Below, piece by piece: positions 26,382 through 35,971 of a DNA stretch of 64,000 nt. The stretch lies in assembly GCF_900113965.1 (NCBI RefSeq), contig NZ_FORI01000011.1:42270-106269 (forward strand). Direction: 5' to 3'. How positions within the stretch are numbered: the stretch's first letter is position 1; the number at the start of each line of letters is the position of its first letter. This DNA is from Treponema bryantii. Lineage in GTDB: Bacteria > Spirochaetota > Spirochaetia > Treponematales > Treponemataceae. A model generated the notes under the pieces. The model was given only the letters and a program-made list of their open reading frames with translations, did no database searches and was not told the origin of the DNA. The position numbers and the translations under genes were made by a program.

Positions 26382-27041
26382 ATGAATAAATTATATTTTA
26401 TCTTTTCATGTTTAGGACTTGCTGGTGGCTTGCTTTGCTGTACCGGTGACATTCTTTTTGACTTGAAGGGACCTGGAAACAAAAAGCTCGGTACATCAAA
26501 AAATATAGACAGCAACTGGATCAAAATGTCAGACTGGAGGTTTGGCTTGTCTATTGCACTGGCCTTGCTTGGCGATGCCCTTGTGTGTCTTGGCTTTTAT
26601 TCGCTTAGTATGCAGATTGCTGCAACGCACCCAATCCTTGGTTATCTTACTCTTGGCTTCGGATATTTTGGCTGCTTTGCCGGAATTCTGATACACAGTC
26701 TCTGCTGTCTTCAGGCTTTGATTTACAAGGGGGCGATGAAGCGAGGAAGTCTTGAAATTGCAGATGACATTTTAGAAAAGATTTACAAACAGGTAATGAT
26801 TCCTTTTTTTGCAGGATATATAAGTCTTCTTGCTCCAACAGTTACTGTGATTATTGCAATTTGTAACGGGGCTCTTGATGTTCCAAAAATTTGTGTACTT
26901 TTGAATCCGCTAATATTTTTGATTTTCGGTTTGACTTGCCGTAAGATAAATCCCGTGAAGTTCCAGGATCTGCCTGGAATCATAATGCCAAGCCTTGGAC
27001 TTGGAATGTTCGGACTAATTGGCATGTTGAACTTGATGTAG
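26382..27041 (+). CDS. Hypothetical multi-pass membrane protein (DUF6796-like)
   Basis: 219 residues with six hydrophobic segments. GGLLCCTGDILFDLKG near the start and DWRFGLSIALALLGDALVCLGFYSL are the most distinctive parts and recall DUF6796, an uncharacterised family; I am not certain of the assignment. It shares the operon with two methyltransferases and the hydrolase-like gene. A short hairpin (GAATCTATC / GATAGATTC, 26340-26360) lies in the gap before it. Confidence 0.6.
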   Translation: MNKLYFIFSCLGLAGGLLCCTGDILFDLKGPGNKKLGTSKNIDSNWIKMSDWRFGLSIALALLGDALVCLGFYSLSMQIAATHPILGYLTLGFGYFGCFAGILIHSLCCLQALIYKGAMKRGSLEIADDILEKIYKQVMIPFFAGYISLLAPTVTVIIAICNGALDVPKICVLLNPLIFLIFGLTCRKINPVKFQDLPGIIMPSLGLGMFGLIGMLNLM

Positions 27042-27054
27042 AAGGAACGAAAAA

Positions 27055-27666
27055 ATGAAAGATGCAGATGAAATACTAAATGGAAAAAAGTTCATAAGAA
27101 ATGAAATTGAAAAACGTTTCGATGCAGAAACAAGCCTTGAAGTGTGGCTGCTGGCTAAGAAAAAACTAGAAGATATGCTGAATAAATATAATGGCCTTCC
27201 GGAGGGAGTACAGGCTCATACCCATGGTTTTATTTTTCCCGCAGCAGCAATTTATCTTTCATTAAAAGATAAAGCTCCTAAACAGGCTTTCGACATCATG
27301 CAGTACACAATGAAAGAAAAATCATCGAAGACAGGACGAGTTATTGCAAGAATGACTTATATTCCGGGTTTTAAAAAGTACTTTCTGGGTATGTGGGATT
27401 CTTTGAGCCACAAAATGTTTGGAGAAACAGCAGGCTTTCAGAATATCTTTTATGAATGTCCTAAAGGCGAGTTCCGTATGGATATTACACAGTGTCCTTA
27501 CAATAAATACCTTACAGAAGTTGGTTGCCCGGAACTTACAAAGCTCTTCTGCGAAAACGACATTTACAGCTACGGTAATCTTCCCGGCCTTAAGTTTACC
27601 AGAACAAAAACAATCGGAACCGGTGGCGACTGCTGCGATTTTAAGATGGAGCTGATCCGTAAATAA
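27055..27666 (+). CDS. L-2-amino-thiazoline-4-carboxylate hydrolase family protein
   Basis: 203 residues with the conserved C-terminal pattern of the ATC-hydrolase family: DITQCPYNKYLTEVGCPELTKLFCENDIYSYG, then LKFTRTKTIGTGGDCCDFKM. The founding Pseudomonas enzyme opens the thiazoline ring of L-2-amino-thiazoline-4-carboxylate on the way to cysteine. Last gene of the methyltransferase operon. Given a nearby YbtPQ-like transporter and PchR-like regulator, processing of an imported thiazoline-type compound is a possible role, but that is speculation. Confidence 0.8.
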   Translation: MKDADEILNGKKFIRNEIEKRFDAETSLEVWLLAKKKLEDMLNKYNGLPEGVQAHTHGFIFPAAAIYLSLKDKAPKQAFDIMQYTMKEKSSKTGRVIARMTYIPGFKKYFLGMWDSLSHKMFGETAGFQNIFYECPKGEFRMDITQCPYNKYLTEVGCPELTKLFCENDIYSYGNLPGLKFTRTKTIGTGGDCCDFKMELIRK

Positions 27667-27735
27667 AAAGAGTACCCGCCGTTAAAAGGTATTAATTTTT
27701 GAGACTTTCATAAATTCCTTCTGTGGAATATGAGT

Positions 27736-28674
27736 TTATTCACGCCAGTTTTTCGGAAGAATGCCTTCGTTGCGTTTGAAGACTTCGGAAAATTTGCTGG
27801 CGTTTGTGTAGCCGCAGCGGCCTGCAATTTCTGTGATTGAAAGGTCTGTTGATGCAAGAAGATTTTTTGCAAGCTGTATACGGGATTTTGTGCGGTACTC
27901 GTTTATTGTGAGTCCGTACATTTCTTTAAAGATTTTTTGAAGGGTAGTGCGGTTCAGATTTACTTTTTCGGAAAGTTCTTCGATAGAGATTTCCTGTTCA
28001 AGATTTGAGTTTATTATTCGGCGGACATTCTGTACCTTACGACCGGTAGTTCCGCTGAAATATAAATCAGTTGAATCGCGTTTGTCTTTTCTCTGCATTA
28101 AAATCAAAATTGTCTGAACTACGGCAAGCTTAAGATTGTATGCAGAAAATTCCCCGGGTAATTTCATCATTTCAAGAAAGAGCTTCTCCAGCAAGTCGCT
28201 GCCAGGATACGACACTGCCGAAGTGCTCTTTCGAATTTCACTAAAGAAATTGGAATCATTAAAATCACTAGTGTCAAAAAACTCATTCAAAAAAGCAATT
28301 GTATCTTCGCAAAAAATGATAAGGCTTATGCAGTTCATACCGCTTTTGCCAAGACTACATTTTCTGACTGCAGTTTTACTGTTGAAAATCATGACATCAC
28401 CTTTGTCGCCGCTTACAAACTGTCTGTTCTGCAGTTCAAATTCGCCGTGACCGTCTGCAATGTACATAATCTCAAGTCCGTCAACCCCGCTTTTTTCATC
28501 CTGATAATTCGGATTATAGGATTCCAGCTCCGAATAAACGAGTTCAATTCCTTTGGCAATATGAGTATGTTTCATAATACCTTCGCCTACCGGTCCAATC
28601 AGGCGGTAAACTTCTTCACCCTCGCATTTACTGATGAGATTCATGTAGGTTTTGAAAAGAACTTCGTTATTCAT
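27736..28674 (-). CDS. AraC-family transcriptional regulator (PchR-like)
   Basis: 312 residues. An N-terminal cupin-like sensing domain (GLEIMYIADGHGEFELQN) is followed by a C-terminal double helix-turn-helix: ISIEELSEKVNLNRTTLQKIFKEMYG and LSITEIAGRCGYTNASKFSEVFKRNEGILPKNWR. The pattern LQKIFKEMYG and the layout match PchR/YbtA regulators that sense siderophores and activate their uptake genes. The 19-base tandem repeats at 18349 and 28867 are its likely sites. A short ORF and a GTTAGT operator lie upstream, so iron probably controls it too. Confidence 0.87.
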   Translation of the reverse strand: MNNEVLFKTYMNLISKCEGEEVYRLIGPVGEGIMKHTHIAKGIELVYSELESYNPNYQDEKSGVDGLEIMYIADGHGEFELQNRQFVSGDKGDVMIFNSKTAVRKCSLGKSGMNCISLIIFCEDTIAFLNEFFDTSDFNDSNFFSEIRKSTSAVSYPGSDLLEKLFLEMMKLPGEFSAYNLKLAVVQTILILMQRKDKRDSTDLYFSGTTGRKVQNVRRIINSNLEQEISIEELSEKVNLNRTTLQKIFKEMYGLTINEYRTKSRIQLAKNLLASTDLSITEIAGRCGYTNASKFSEVFKRNEGILPKNWRE

Positions 28675-28682
28675 AATTTCTC

Positions 28683-28703
28683 CGTCATCCTGAACTTGTT
28701 TCA
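28683..28703. repeat. Half copy of family C repeat
   Basis: CGTCATCCTGAACTTGTTTCA, one arm only, between the short ORF and the AraC gene; compare the full hairpin at 3590-3618. Confidence 0.6.
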
Positions 28704-28790
28704 GCGCGAAATAACTGAAGAAGAACCGACACCAATCAGGGTTGCAATACCGTTAACTAACATTTCGCGGGTGTCCTGCTTATCACTCAT
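28701..28790 (-). CDS. Short ORF (29 codons) upstream of the AraC gene, cut by a repeat
   Basis: ATG at 28790 preceded by GGAGG, ending at a TGA (28701-28703) that belongs to a half copy of a family C repeat. The encoded start MSDKQDTREMLVNGIATLIG is not recognised, but the strong ribosome site and the position right after the operator suggest a real small gene whose 3' part was replaced by the repeat. It may now serve as a leader ORF for araC. Confidence 0.5.
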   Translation of the reverse strand: MSDKQDTREMLVNGIATLIGVGSSSVISR

Positions 28791-28816
28791 ACTAACCTCC
28801 ATTAATAAATAATCAT

Positions 28817-28901
28817 GTTAGTAAGTACTAACAAGATTATAATATAAATCGCATAAAAAAATCACTACTCCAAATAACAAAAAATACTCCATTCTGCAAT
28901 T
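28817..28901. promoter_or_regulatory. Operator and AraC-type tandem repeat between araC and mntP
   Basis: Perfect palindrome GTTAGTAAGTACTAAC at 28817-28832. On the minus strand a -10 TATAAT (28836-28841) lies just upstream of it with a weak -35 TGATTT (28859-28864), giving a promoter for the short ORF and araC. The tandem ACTCCAAATAACAAAA (28867) / ACTCCATTCTGCAATT (28886), 19 bases apart, abuts that -35. The tandem has the opposite orientation relative to this promoter compared with the ABC site, so it might instead serve the plus-strand mntP promoter. Confidence 0.6.
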
Positions 28902-28919
28902 TTGTTTTCCTGTGTAATC

Positions 28920-28949
28920 TTGACCTGATATGCACGCTTGTGTCATAAT
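28920..28949 (+). promoter_or_regulatory. Promoter of the mntP riboswitch
   Basis: -35 TTGACC (28920-28925), 18-base spacer, -10 CATAAT (28944-28949), about 20 bases before the riboswitch begins. Confidence 0.6.
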
Positions 28950-28965
28950 CTAAAAACAATTTCAA

Positions 28966-29095
28966 ATCTCTTCCATGGGGGAGTAGCTGGCGTTTCTGTC
29001 CTTTCAGATGCGTTACAAGTCAACATACTGGAATCTGAATTACCGACGGGCACTTCGATCCTGGCTTGCCTTAAATAGCGAGACTCATGATTAAG
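28966..29095 (+). ncRNA. yybP-ykoY manganese riboswitch
   Basis: Shows the two conserved halves of the motif: CATGGGGGAGTAGCTGGC at the 5' side (28974 on), and TACCGACGGGCAC, CTGGCTTGCC and GCGAGACTCATG at the 3' side (29041-29089), with an extendable stem between. It sits before mntP, the classic target of this Mn2+-sensing RNA. Its bases fill most of the 390-base gap between the short ORF and mntP. Confidence 0.88.
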
Positions 29096-29105
29096 GACTC
29101 TTACT

Positions 29106-29714
29106 ATGGAATGGAATCTTATCTTTTTTGTAAACAGCGTTCTGCTTGGCGTTGGACTTGCCATGGACGCATTTTCAGTTTCAATTGCAAATGCCCTTAG
29201 TGAATCTCAGATGAAAAAAAGCCGCATGTGTTTTATTGCGGGAGTTTATGCTTTTTTCCAGTTTGCAATGCCAATGATTGGCTGGATTTGTGTTCACACG
29301 ATTGTTGAATATTTTTCTAAGTTTGAAGTTTTGATTCCCTGGATTGCCCTGGCCCTGTTGCTATGGATTGGTGGCAAGATGATTTGGGAAGCGGTGCATG
29401 GGGGAGAAGAATGTGATGAGGTTGGGGAACTTGAAATCTCAGCGGCTAGACTTACATTCGCAACCTTGATGATTCAGGGAGTTGCAACCTCGATTGATGC
29501 ACTTTCTGTTGGCTTTACAATTGCAGATTATGGATTGCTGATGGCCCTGGTTGCCTCGCTTATTATCGCCGGCGTGACTTTCGCAATCTGCATGACTGGA
29601 CTTTTGATTGGCAAAAAGGCAGGAGATAAACTCGGTGCAAAAGCAACCCTGGCGGGTGGTCTAATCCTCGTAGGAATCGGAATTGAGATTTTTGTAAAAG
29701 GGATATTCTTTTAA
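29106..29714 (+). CDS. mntP: Manganese efflux pump MntP
   Basis: 202 residues, six membrane helices in two repeated halves. The membrane Asp motifs are visible: GVGLAMDAFSVSIANAL in helix 1 and GVATSIDALSVGFTIA in helix 4. MntP exports Mn2+ and, as in other bacteria, is preceded by a yybP-ykoY riboswitch that turns it on when Mn is high. AAGGA lies 8 bases before the ATG. Its stop codon overlaps the stop of the convergent HXXEE gene. Confidence 0.94.
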   Translation: MEWNLIFFVNSVLLGVGLAMDAFSVSIANALSESQMKKSRMCFIAGVYAFFQFAMPMIGWICVHTIVEYFSKFEVLIPWIALALLLWIGGKMIWEAVHGGEECDEVGELEISAARLTFATLMIQGVATSIDALSVGFTIADYGLLMALVASLIIAGVTFAICMTGLLIGKKAGDKLGAKATLAGGLILVGIGIEIFVKGIFF

Positions 29715-30223
29715 TTTGCTGTTTTTTTTGTAAACCAGCCCATCAGCTTTTGGGCAATAAAAATATTTACAAAAACAAGGATTGCCCCGAGTGCCATAAA
29801 TGCTCCTGTAAAGATTGCAGAATCTTCAATACACAAAAGACACTTGCAGATAATCAGAGTGTTTACAGGAAGGCAGATCAAACTTGTGATGCAGGCCGGA
29901 ATGTAGCGGCGGTAAATGCTTACCTGAATCAAATGAATAAAAAAGTGAAGGTCACAGCCCAGAAAGGCTCCCAGCCAGATGTACCAGAGAAAATTGCTGT
30001 CTATAAAATATGCGATGGTCGAAATTGCAATGCACAAAATAAGTTCTTCGTAAACGGCAAGTGCAAAACCTTCTGTGGAAAAATCTTTGTAACGGCGGAG
30101 GATAAAAGGAAATCGCTGCTGGAGTTCAACGGTATTCTGTCGTAAAAAGAATTTGAAGCCGATAATTTCTTCCATGTCATGAAACATAAAAATAATTGGA
30201 AAAAGCCAGACGTATTCTTTCAT
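29711..30223 (-). CDS. HXXEE-domain membrane protein
   Basis: 170 residues with about five hydrophobic segments and the family-naming motif HDMEEIIGF near the N-terminus. Function unknown. I start at 30223 (MKEYVWLF) because GGAGG is 5 bases upstream; the open frame continues to 30367 only through a family B repeat, which when translated gives the CEERSDVAIH sequence often seen in wrongly extended gene models. Confidence 0.8.
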   Translation of the reverse strand: MKEYVWLFPIIFMFHDMEEIIGFKFFLRQNTVELQQRFPFILRRYKDFSTEGFALAVYEELILCIAISTIAYFIDSNFLWYIWLGAFLGCDLHFFIHLIQVSIYRRYIPACITSLICLPVNTLIICKCLLCIEDSAIFTGAFMALGAILVFVNIFIAQKLMGWFTKKTAN

Positions 30224-30244
30224 AGAACCTCCATAAAAAAACCT

Positions 30245-30316
30245 CGTCATTGCGAGCGCAGCGAAGCAATCTATTGTAATATGGATTGCCACGTCGCTAC
30301 GCTCCTCGCAATGACG
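30245..30316. repeat. Interspersed palindromic repeat, family B (copy 2)
   Basis: CGTCATTGCGAGCGCAGCG pairs with CGCTACGCTCCTCGCAATGACG; inverted relative to the copy at 5383-5455. Lies between the HXXEE gene and the enolase promoter. Confidence 0.85.
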
Positions 30317-30358
30317 TAGTAGATTTAATTTTGTCAATATTATATACTTTTTGCAAAA

Positions 30359-30374
30359 GTTAGTCAAAACTAAC
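30359..30374 (+). promoter_or_regulatory. GTTAGT-N4-ACTAAC operator before enolase
   Basis: Perfect palindrome GTTAGTCAAAACTAAC, 24 bases before the eno start codon. AT-rich promoter-like sequence (TATACT at 30342-30347) lies upstream, but I cannot settle a -35. Confidence 0.7.
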
Positions 30375-30382
30375 CAAATTAA

Positions 30383-31717
<1,335 letters not shown>

Positions 31718-31752
31718 TACAGTCTAAAGATTTTTAAGTCCTATTATAATGT

Positions 31753-31786
31753 ACGCCCGGGCTCCTTGAGTTCGGGCGTTTTTTTT
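31753..31786 (+). terminator. Terminator after enolase
   Basis: Stem ACGCCCGGGCTC / GAGTTCGGGCGT with loop CTT and a run of eight T. Confidence 0.92.
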
Positions 31787-32354
31787 AGGCTACAGTTTTT
31801 AAGATTTGATATTTTGTAATAATCTGATTAATTGAATAGCCTTCGTCGTACCACTTTTTGCACAGCCTGCTGCATTCAGTAAATCTGCAGTGACAGTCTC
31901 TGGCCTTGTCTACATCAGAATAAGATTTCCAGCAGCCACAGTATTTACAATCGTGCCCCTGGTGATTTTCAAACTCAATTACATCTTCCACAGGATATCC
32001 AAGGATTACCCCTACCTCATGAGGAAAGCCTTCATTTTCAATCATACGAGAAAACAGTTCTTCTACAAAATCAAAGACACTGCTTGTATGATATCCCTTT
32101 TCTGATAAATAAGCCTGAACAAATACATCCGCTAAAATCTTTCTGGTCCAGCAGACATTCAGGACAAGAATTGCTGTCGAAGTTTCTGATATCTGATTTG
32201 AAAAAGTCATGAGGCCATAACTAAAGAAAGTTTCTTTCCATGCATTAAAATCTTTTTTAGAAAAAAAATCGTTTTTGACAAAGAACATATTTCCGGGTTT
32301 TATATTACAAAAGGTTGGCGAACTTGAACGTATAATTATCTGATCAAAACTCAT
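31785..32354 (-). CDS. DUF3793 family protein
   Basis: 189 residues. The C-terminal half FPHEVGVILGYPVEDVIEF and DCKYCGCWKSYSDVDKARDC, followed by LCKKWYDEGYSINQII, matches DUF3793, an uncharacterised Cys-containing family often encoded beside flavodoxin in anaerobes. GAGG lies 8 bases before the ATG at 32354. The frame runs further to 32393, but only through the flavodoxin terminator hairpin. It lies downstream of flavodoxin on the same strand and would be reached by read-through. Confidence 0.75.
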   Translation of the reverse strand: MSFDQIIIRSSSPTFCNIKPGNMFFVKNDFFSKKDFNAWKETFFSYGLMTFSNQISETSTAILVLNVCWTRKILADVFVQAYLSEKGYHTSSVFDFVEELFSRMIENEGFPHEVGVILGYPVEDVIEFENHQGHDCKYCGCWKSYSDVDKARDCHCRFTECSRLCKKWYDEGYSINQIITKYQILKTVA

Positions 32355-32366
32355 TTTTAAATCCTC

Positions 32367-32407
32367 AAAAAAAAAGCCGCCTGGCCATGACATAAAACCA
32401 GGCGGCT
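32367..32407 (-). terminator. Terminator after flavodoxin
   Basis: Minus strand stem AGCCGCCTGG / CCAGGCGGCT, 13-base loop, eight T. It lies between flavodoxin and DUF3793. Confidence 0.92.
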
Positions 32408-32432
32408 AAAAATATATTTATTTTATAAGAGC

Positions 32433-32852
32433 CTATTTTATTGCAGCTGCAGCCCAAGCCTTGCACTGTTCTACATCTGCTTCTTCCGGAGTAAGGTGAA
32501 CCATAAGAGCTTCTCCTGCACTTACTGCACCAGCGTTTGTCAGGCGATCATTCCAGTCGCGGAGCCACTGACCATCACCCCAGTCATAAGAACCAAAGAT
32601 TCCAACTTTCTTTCCGTTGAGAGAGCCTTCGATTCCTGTATAAAAATCTTCCATTGTGTCTTCAAGAACTTCATCGCCCATTGCAGGACTTCCAAGAAGA
32701 ATTACATCACAAGCTGTAACAGCTGCCTTATCTGCACTGTCTGCTGTTCCAAAAATTACTTCTGCACCCGATGCCTTACAAGCTTCATTTATTGCATTTG
32801 CCATTGCTTCTGTATTACCAGTTGTGCTGGCATATATAACTGCTACTTTCAT
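32433..32852 (-). CDS. Flavodoxin
   Basis: 139 residues, a short-chain flavodoxin: VIYASTTGNTEAMANAI (FMN phosphate loop), LLGSPAMGDEVLEDTMEDFY and GIFGSYDWGDGQWLRDW (isoalloxazine loops). It replaces ferredoxin as an electron carrier when iron is short. Divergent from gpmA across a region with two GTTAGT-type operators, which fits iron control. Confidence 0.94.
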   Translation of the reverse strand: MKVAVIYASTTGNTEAMANAINEACKASGAEVIFGTADSADKAAVTACDVILLGSPAMGDEVLEDTMEDFYTGIEGSLNGKKVGIFGSYDWGDGQWLRDWNDRLTNAGAVSAGEALMVHLTPEEADVEQCKAWAAAAIK

Positions 32853-32878
32853 AAACTTACCTCATTTGTTTTTTTAAT

Positions 32879-32938
32879 GTTAGTATTGACTAACTGATTG
32901 AGAATATATATTGTATTTACAAGTTAGTCAATACTAAC
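32879..32938. promoter_or_regulatory. Symmetric divergent promoters with two metal-type operators (fld / gpmA)
   Basis: Operators GTTAGTATTGACTAAC (32879-32894) and GTTAGTCAATACTAAC (32923-32938). The gpmA promoter is -35 TTGACT (32886-32891), 17 bases, -10 TATTGT (32909-32914). The flavodoxin promoter on the minus strand is -35 TTGACT (32926-32931), 17 bases, -10 TATATT (32903-32908). Each -35 lies inside an operator, so one repressor would shut both genes. Confidence 0.85.
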
Positions 32939-32973
32939 TAATAAAATTTTAAAATTTTTTTTCGAGGCATTAA

Positions 32974-33720
32974 ATGACAAAATTAGTATTAGTCCGTCAC
33001 GGCGAAAGTGAATGGAACAAGCTTAATCTTTTTACAGGCTGGACAGATGTTGAGTTATCAGACAAGGGTAGGGAAGAAGCAACGACTGCTGGCAAGCTTT
33101 TGAAGGCTGAAGGGTATGATTTTGATATCTGCTACACCTCATATCTTAAGCGTGCAATCCACACCCTTAATGGAATCCTGTGTGAAATGGACAGAGAATG
33201 GCTTCCTGTAATCAAAACCTGGAAGCTGAATGAACGCCACTACGGTGACCTTCAGGGTAAGAACAAGGCAGAAGCTGCAGAAAAGTTTGGCGAGGATCAG
33301 GTAAAAATCTGGCGCCGCTCTTTTGATGTAAAGCCACCGGTACTTGCAGACAACGACCCTCGCTCAGCTAAGAATCAGGCAATGTACCGAGATGTAGATC
33401 CAAGCTTCCTTCCGCAGAACGAAAGCCTTGAAACAACAATTGCCCGCGTAGTTCCTTACTTCCTCGAAGAAATCAAACCACAGATGAAGGCCGGAAAACG
33501 CGTAATTATCGCAGCCCACGGCAACAGCCTCCGCGCTCTTGTAAAGTATCTGGACAACCTCACTCCGGAAGAAATCCTCGAAGTAAATATCCCTACTGGA
33601 ACTCCACTTGTTTACGAGTTCGATGACAACTTCAAGGTAATCAAACACTACTACCTTGGTGACCAGGAAGCAATTGCTGCAAAAATGAACGCAGTTGCAA
33701 ATCAGGGAAAGAAAAAATAA
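32974..33720 (+). CDS. gpmA: 2,3-bisphosphoglycerate-dependent phosphoglycerate mutase
   Basis: 248 residues. Interconverts 3- and 2-phosphoglycerate. [20 protein letters not shown] (catalytic His in RHGES), [24 protein letters not shown] and [17 protein letters not shown] are diagnostic, and the sequence is very like spirochaete GpmA. This cofactor-dependent form needs no metal, unlike the Mn-dependent GpmI. Control by a metal-type operator shared with flavodoxin is notable. A hairpin at 33799-33830 probably ends the transcript. Confidence 0.96.
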   Translation: MTKLVLVRHGESEWNKLNLFTGWTDVELSDKGREEATTAGKLLKAEGYDFDICYTSYLKRAIHTLNGILCEMDREWLPVIKTWKLNERHYGDLQGKNKAEAAEKFGEDQVKIWRRSFDVKPPVLADNDPRSAKNQAMYRDVDPSFLPQNESLETTIARVVPYFLEEIKPQMKAGKRVIIAAHGNSLRALVKYLDNLTPEEILEVNIPTGTPLVYEFDDNFKVIKHYYLGDQEAIAAKMNAVANQGKKK

Positions 33721-33798
33721 GGTTCCGGAATGAACAATCAGATTATCGTTCCAAACGTTTATAATTCTTCTCCAGATGAATTCTTTGATGGCAGCGCC

Positions 33799-33830
33799 AA
33801 GATCTAGAGTTCATGAGAGCTCTAGATCTT
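33799..33830. terminator. Hairpin after gpmA, probable terminator
   Basis: Perfect 11-bp stem AAGATCTAGAG / CTCTAGATCTT with a 10-base loop and T-rich sequence downstream. Confidence 0.65.
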
Positions 33831-33845
33831 GTTTCATTTATTTCT

Positions 33846-35312
33846 TTACTTTACCAGTTTTCCACTAACATACAGTTTGTAGCCGTTTGTGTTGATTTGT
33901 GATAAATTACCATCCAGGGCTGTTATGTAAGTGTTGCTGGTAAGAGTCCAGCTACTGCTGCTGTCGATTTTTACAGTTACGTTTCCAACATCTGATGAAA
34001 CAGTTTTGCCCTTTGCGTTTGTGATTTCGCCGCTTACACTTCCAATGAAGTTTGAATTATTAGTAAGGTTCAGGGTAAGAGTGGAATCACTTCCAACAAG
34101 CAGTGTGCCTTCCAGCTTTTGATTATTTGCATTAAGGGTAGCAATATTTGAAGCGCCCTTCCATCCATCAGCACAAACTGAAAGTAAAATGTTTGCACTA
34201 TCTTCATTCTTCAAGGTAACGCCATTAAGATTGATAATTGCATTTGTATTTGTAACGTGGAAGATGTGTCCGTTCTTGCTGGTAAGACTTCCGCCGTTCA
34301 TAGTGAAGCTTGAAGTTCCGCTGTCTGCATCACCCGACATTGACTGATAAATCATAATCGTATCGAGGAAGGTTGCATTGCCGTTGCATTTTGTGTTGTT
34401 TGCTGTGAGGTCTGAATTATTCAAAGTAATGGAATTCTTTCCTTCGATGCAAACGCCTTCTGAAAGATTTCATGTAAGGGTTGCATTTGAGACTGTGATG
34501 TCTGCAGTAGAATAAATTGCAGGAGAACCAAGCCCGTTTGAAGTATATGTTCCGCCGTCTACGGTTACTACGCCACCACCACGGTCTGTTCTGATTGCAG
34601 CTGATGATCTTCCGCTGGTAGTAATGTCGAGATTAGAAGCTTTTGTAATTCCACCTCCTGCTGTCATAATTCCGCCAGAACCATCACCAGTAGTCGTGAT
34701 TTTTGTATTGCTGATTATTACAGTTGTTCCGTCTCCAGTTGCACCGTTTTTACCGCCATTTCCACCATAGCTGAATACACCATTTGCTCCGCTTGCGCTT
34801 GAAGAAATTGTTCCGCCTGTGATAGTTGTGGTGCTTCCATCTTTTACAAGAACGGCAGCGTTGAGTCCGTAGAAATTGCAGTTATCTCCACCGTTTGAAT
34901 CGCCGCTTTTAGAAACTGTCGGATTTACAATCTCTACCTTATCGTTTGTAGAAATAAGAAGGGCACTTTGATCTACTGTAGAAGTTGAATAAGTTGCATC
35001 CTTTTCTGATTTTTTAGAAGAGATTTCTACAGCACCAGAATAATCGATATCTGCACTGGCATGACCGCCGCCGAAGCCTCCGCCAAATCCGCCTTCCGGA
35101 GGTGTCCCATTTGGTTTTTCTGGGGGAGTTCCTCCTGGGAAGTTTCCGTCAGGTGGTGTACCCTCTGGTGGAGTTCCTTCCGGAGGATTAGAGACTTCCT
35201 GTGTTTGATTTGAAGTTGTTGAATTTTTGTCTGAACTTTTACATGAAATTGTTGCAGCTGAAATAAAAGTGATTGCAACAAGTGAAATTAAAATCTTCTT
35301 TGCAATTTTCAT
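33846..35312 (-). pseudogene. Beta-helix lipoprotein gene interrupted by an in-frame TGA
   Basis: 489 codons in one frame, with a single TGA at 34470-34472 (after about 280 residues). Signal peptide ends in a lipobox (ISAATISC, Cys 23), followed by PPEGTPPEG repeats and a Gly-rich stretch, then a repetitive Thr/Ser/Asn-rich region (ITGGTISSSASGANG, VTVDGGTYTSNG) like a right-handed beta-helix. Residues on both sides of the stop (ISNATLT and NLSEGVCIEGKNS) continue the same fold, so the stop is probably a recent nonsense mutation, perhaps TCA to TGA. The start at 35312 has AGGAG upstream. No SECIS-like hairpin is obvious. Ligand unknown; probably surface carbohydrate or adhesion. Confidence 0.75.
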
Positions 35313-35479
35313 AGATATCTCCTGTGAAAACGGGCTCTTCAGTGCCCGCAGTGATTTAAGTTTACAAGCATACTTTAATGCCAATTTATCAAATCATCAT
35401 GAATCTACAATGAGAGTTTTATGAGAAAATGCTTAGAACTTAAAGGAGGAAATGCACTGCTCAACAAGAAGGCATTTTG

Positions 35480-35971
35480 TTATTTTGTTGTCATTATTTT
35501 CTCAGCAACTTCTTTAATCGAAAGATTACTTGTATCGAGCGTATTGTTCAGCTTATCAAAATAGGGGAGTGAATCTGTGCTGAGTTTAAGCCAGTCATCT
35601 GTTCGCCATGGGCATACTTTGTCATTCTGCCAGCGGTCGGTTAGGGTAGCCTTATTGCAGGTTAGAGTAACAGATTTTATTTCCAGTCCCAGCTTTTTGA
35701 TTCCTTCAATAACTGAGTCATATACCCAGGCCTGATCCATCAGCCAGACAAGAACAATCATTTTGCATTCGGAACACTTTTTGTAATTTCCAATCATATG
35801 AAGAATATTGTCCACGGCCATGGTTTTTGTTTCGTGATTCCCGATAAAAGGATGAAGGTCAAGGCACCAGTCGCCATCAATAAAGGCTGTTCCCGGAGTA
35901 GCTTCTGCAATATATTTTCCAACGGCAGTTTTTCCAACTCCCATCGGCCCGTTTAAGATAATTACTTTCAT
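35480..35971 (-). CDS. P-loop NTPase / small-molecule kinase-like protein
   Basis: 163 residues with Walker A GPMGVGKTAVGKYI at residues 8-21 and shikimate-kinase-like layout (FIDGDWCLDLHPF, LTDRWQNDK). Similar small AAA_18/shikimate-kinase-like proteins in gut bacteria have unknown substrates. It stands alone. Confidence 0.7.
   Translation of the reverse strand: MKVIILNGPMGVGKTAVGKYIAEATPGTAFIDGDWCLDLHPFIGNHETKTMAVDNILHMIGNYKKCSECKMIVLVWLMDQAWVYDSVIEGIKKLGLEIKSVTLTCNKATLTDRWQNDKVCPWRTDDWLKLSTDSLPYFDKLNNTLDTSNLSIKEVAEKIMTTK

Noticed and set aside
30224..30367. N-terminal extension of the HXXEE protein
   Set aside because: Translated from a family B palindromic repeat; the true start at 30223 has a strong ribosome site.
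33730..33807. 25-codon ORF after gpmA
   Set aside because: No good ribosome site, ends inside the terminator hairpin, and no recognisable sequence; probably chance.
34470..34472. Selenocysteine at the in-frame TGA
   Set aside because: No hairpin of SECIS type seen just after the codon, and a secreted beta-helix lipoprotein is not a known selenoprotein type.
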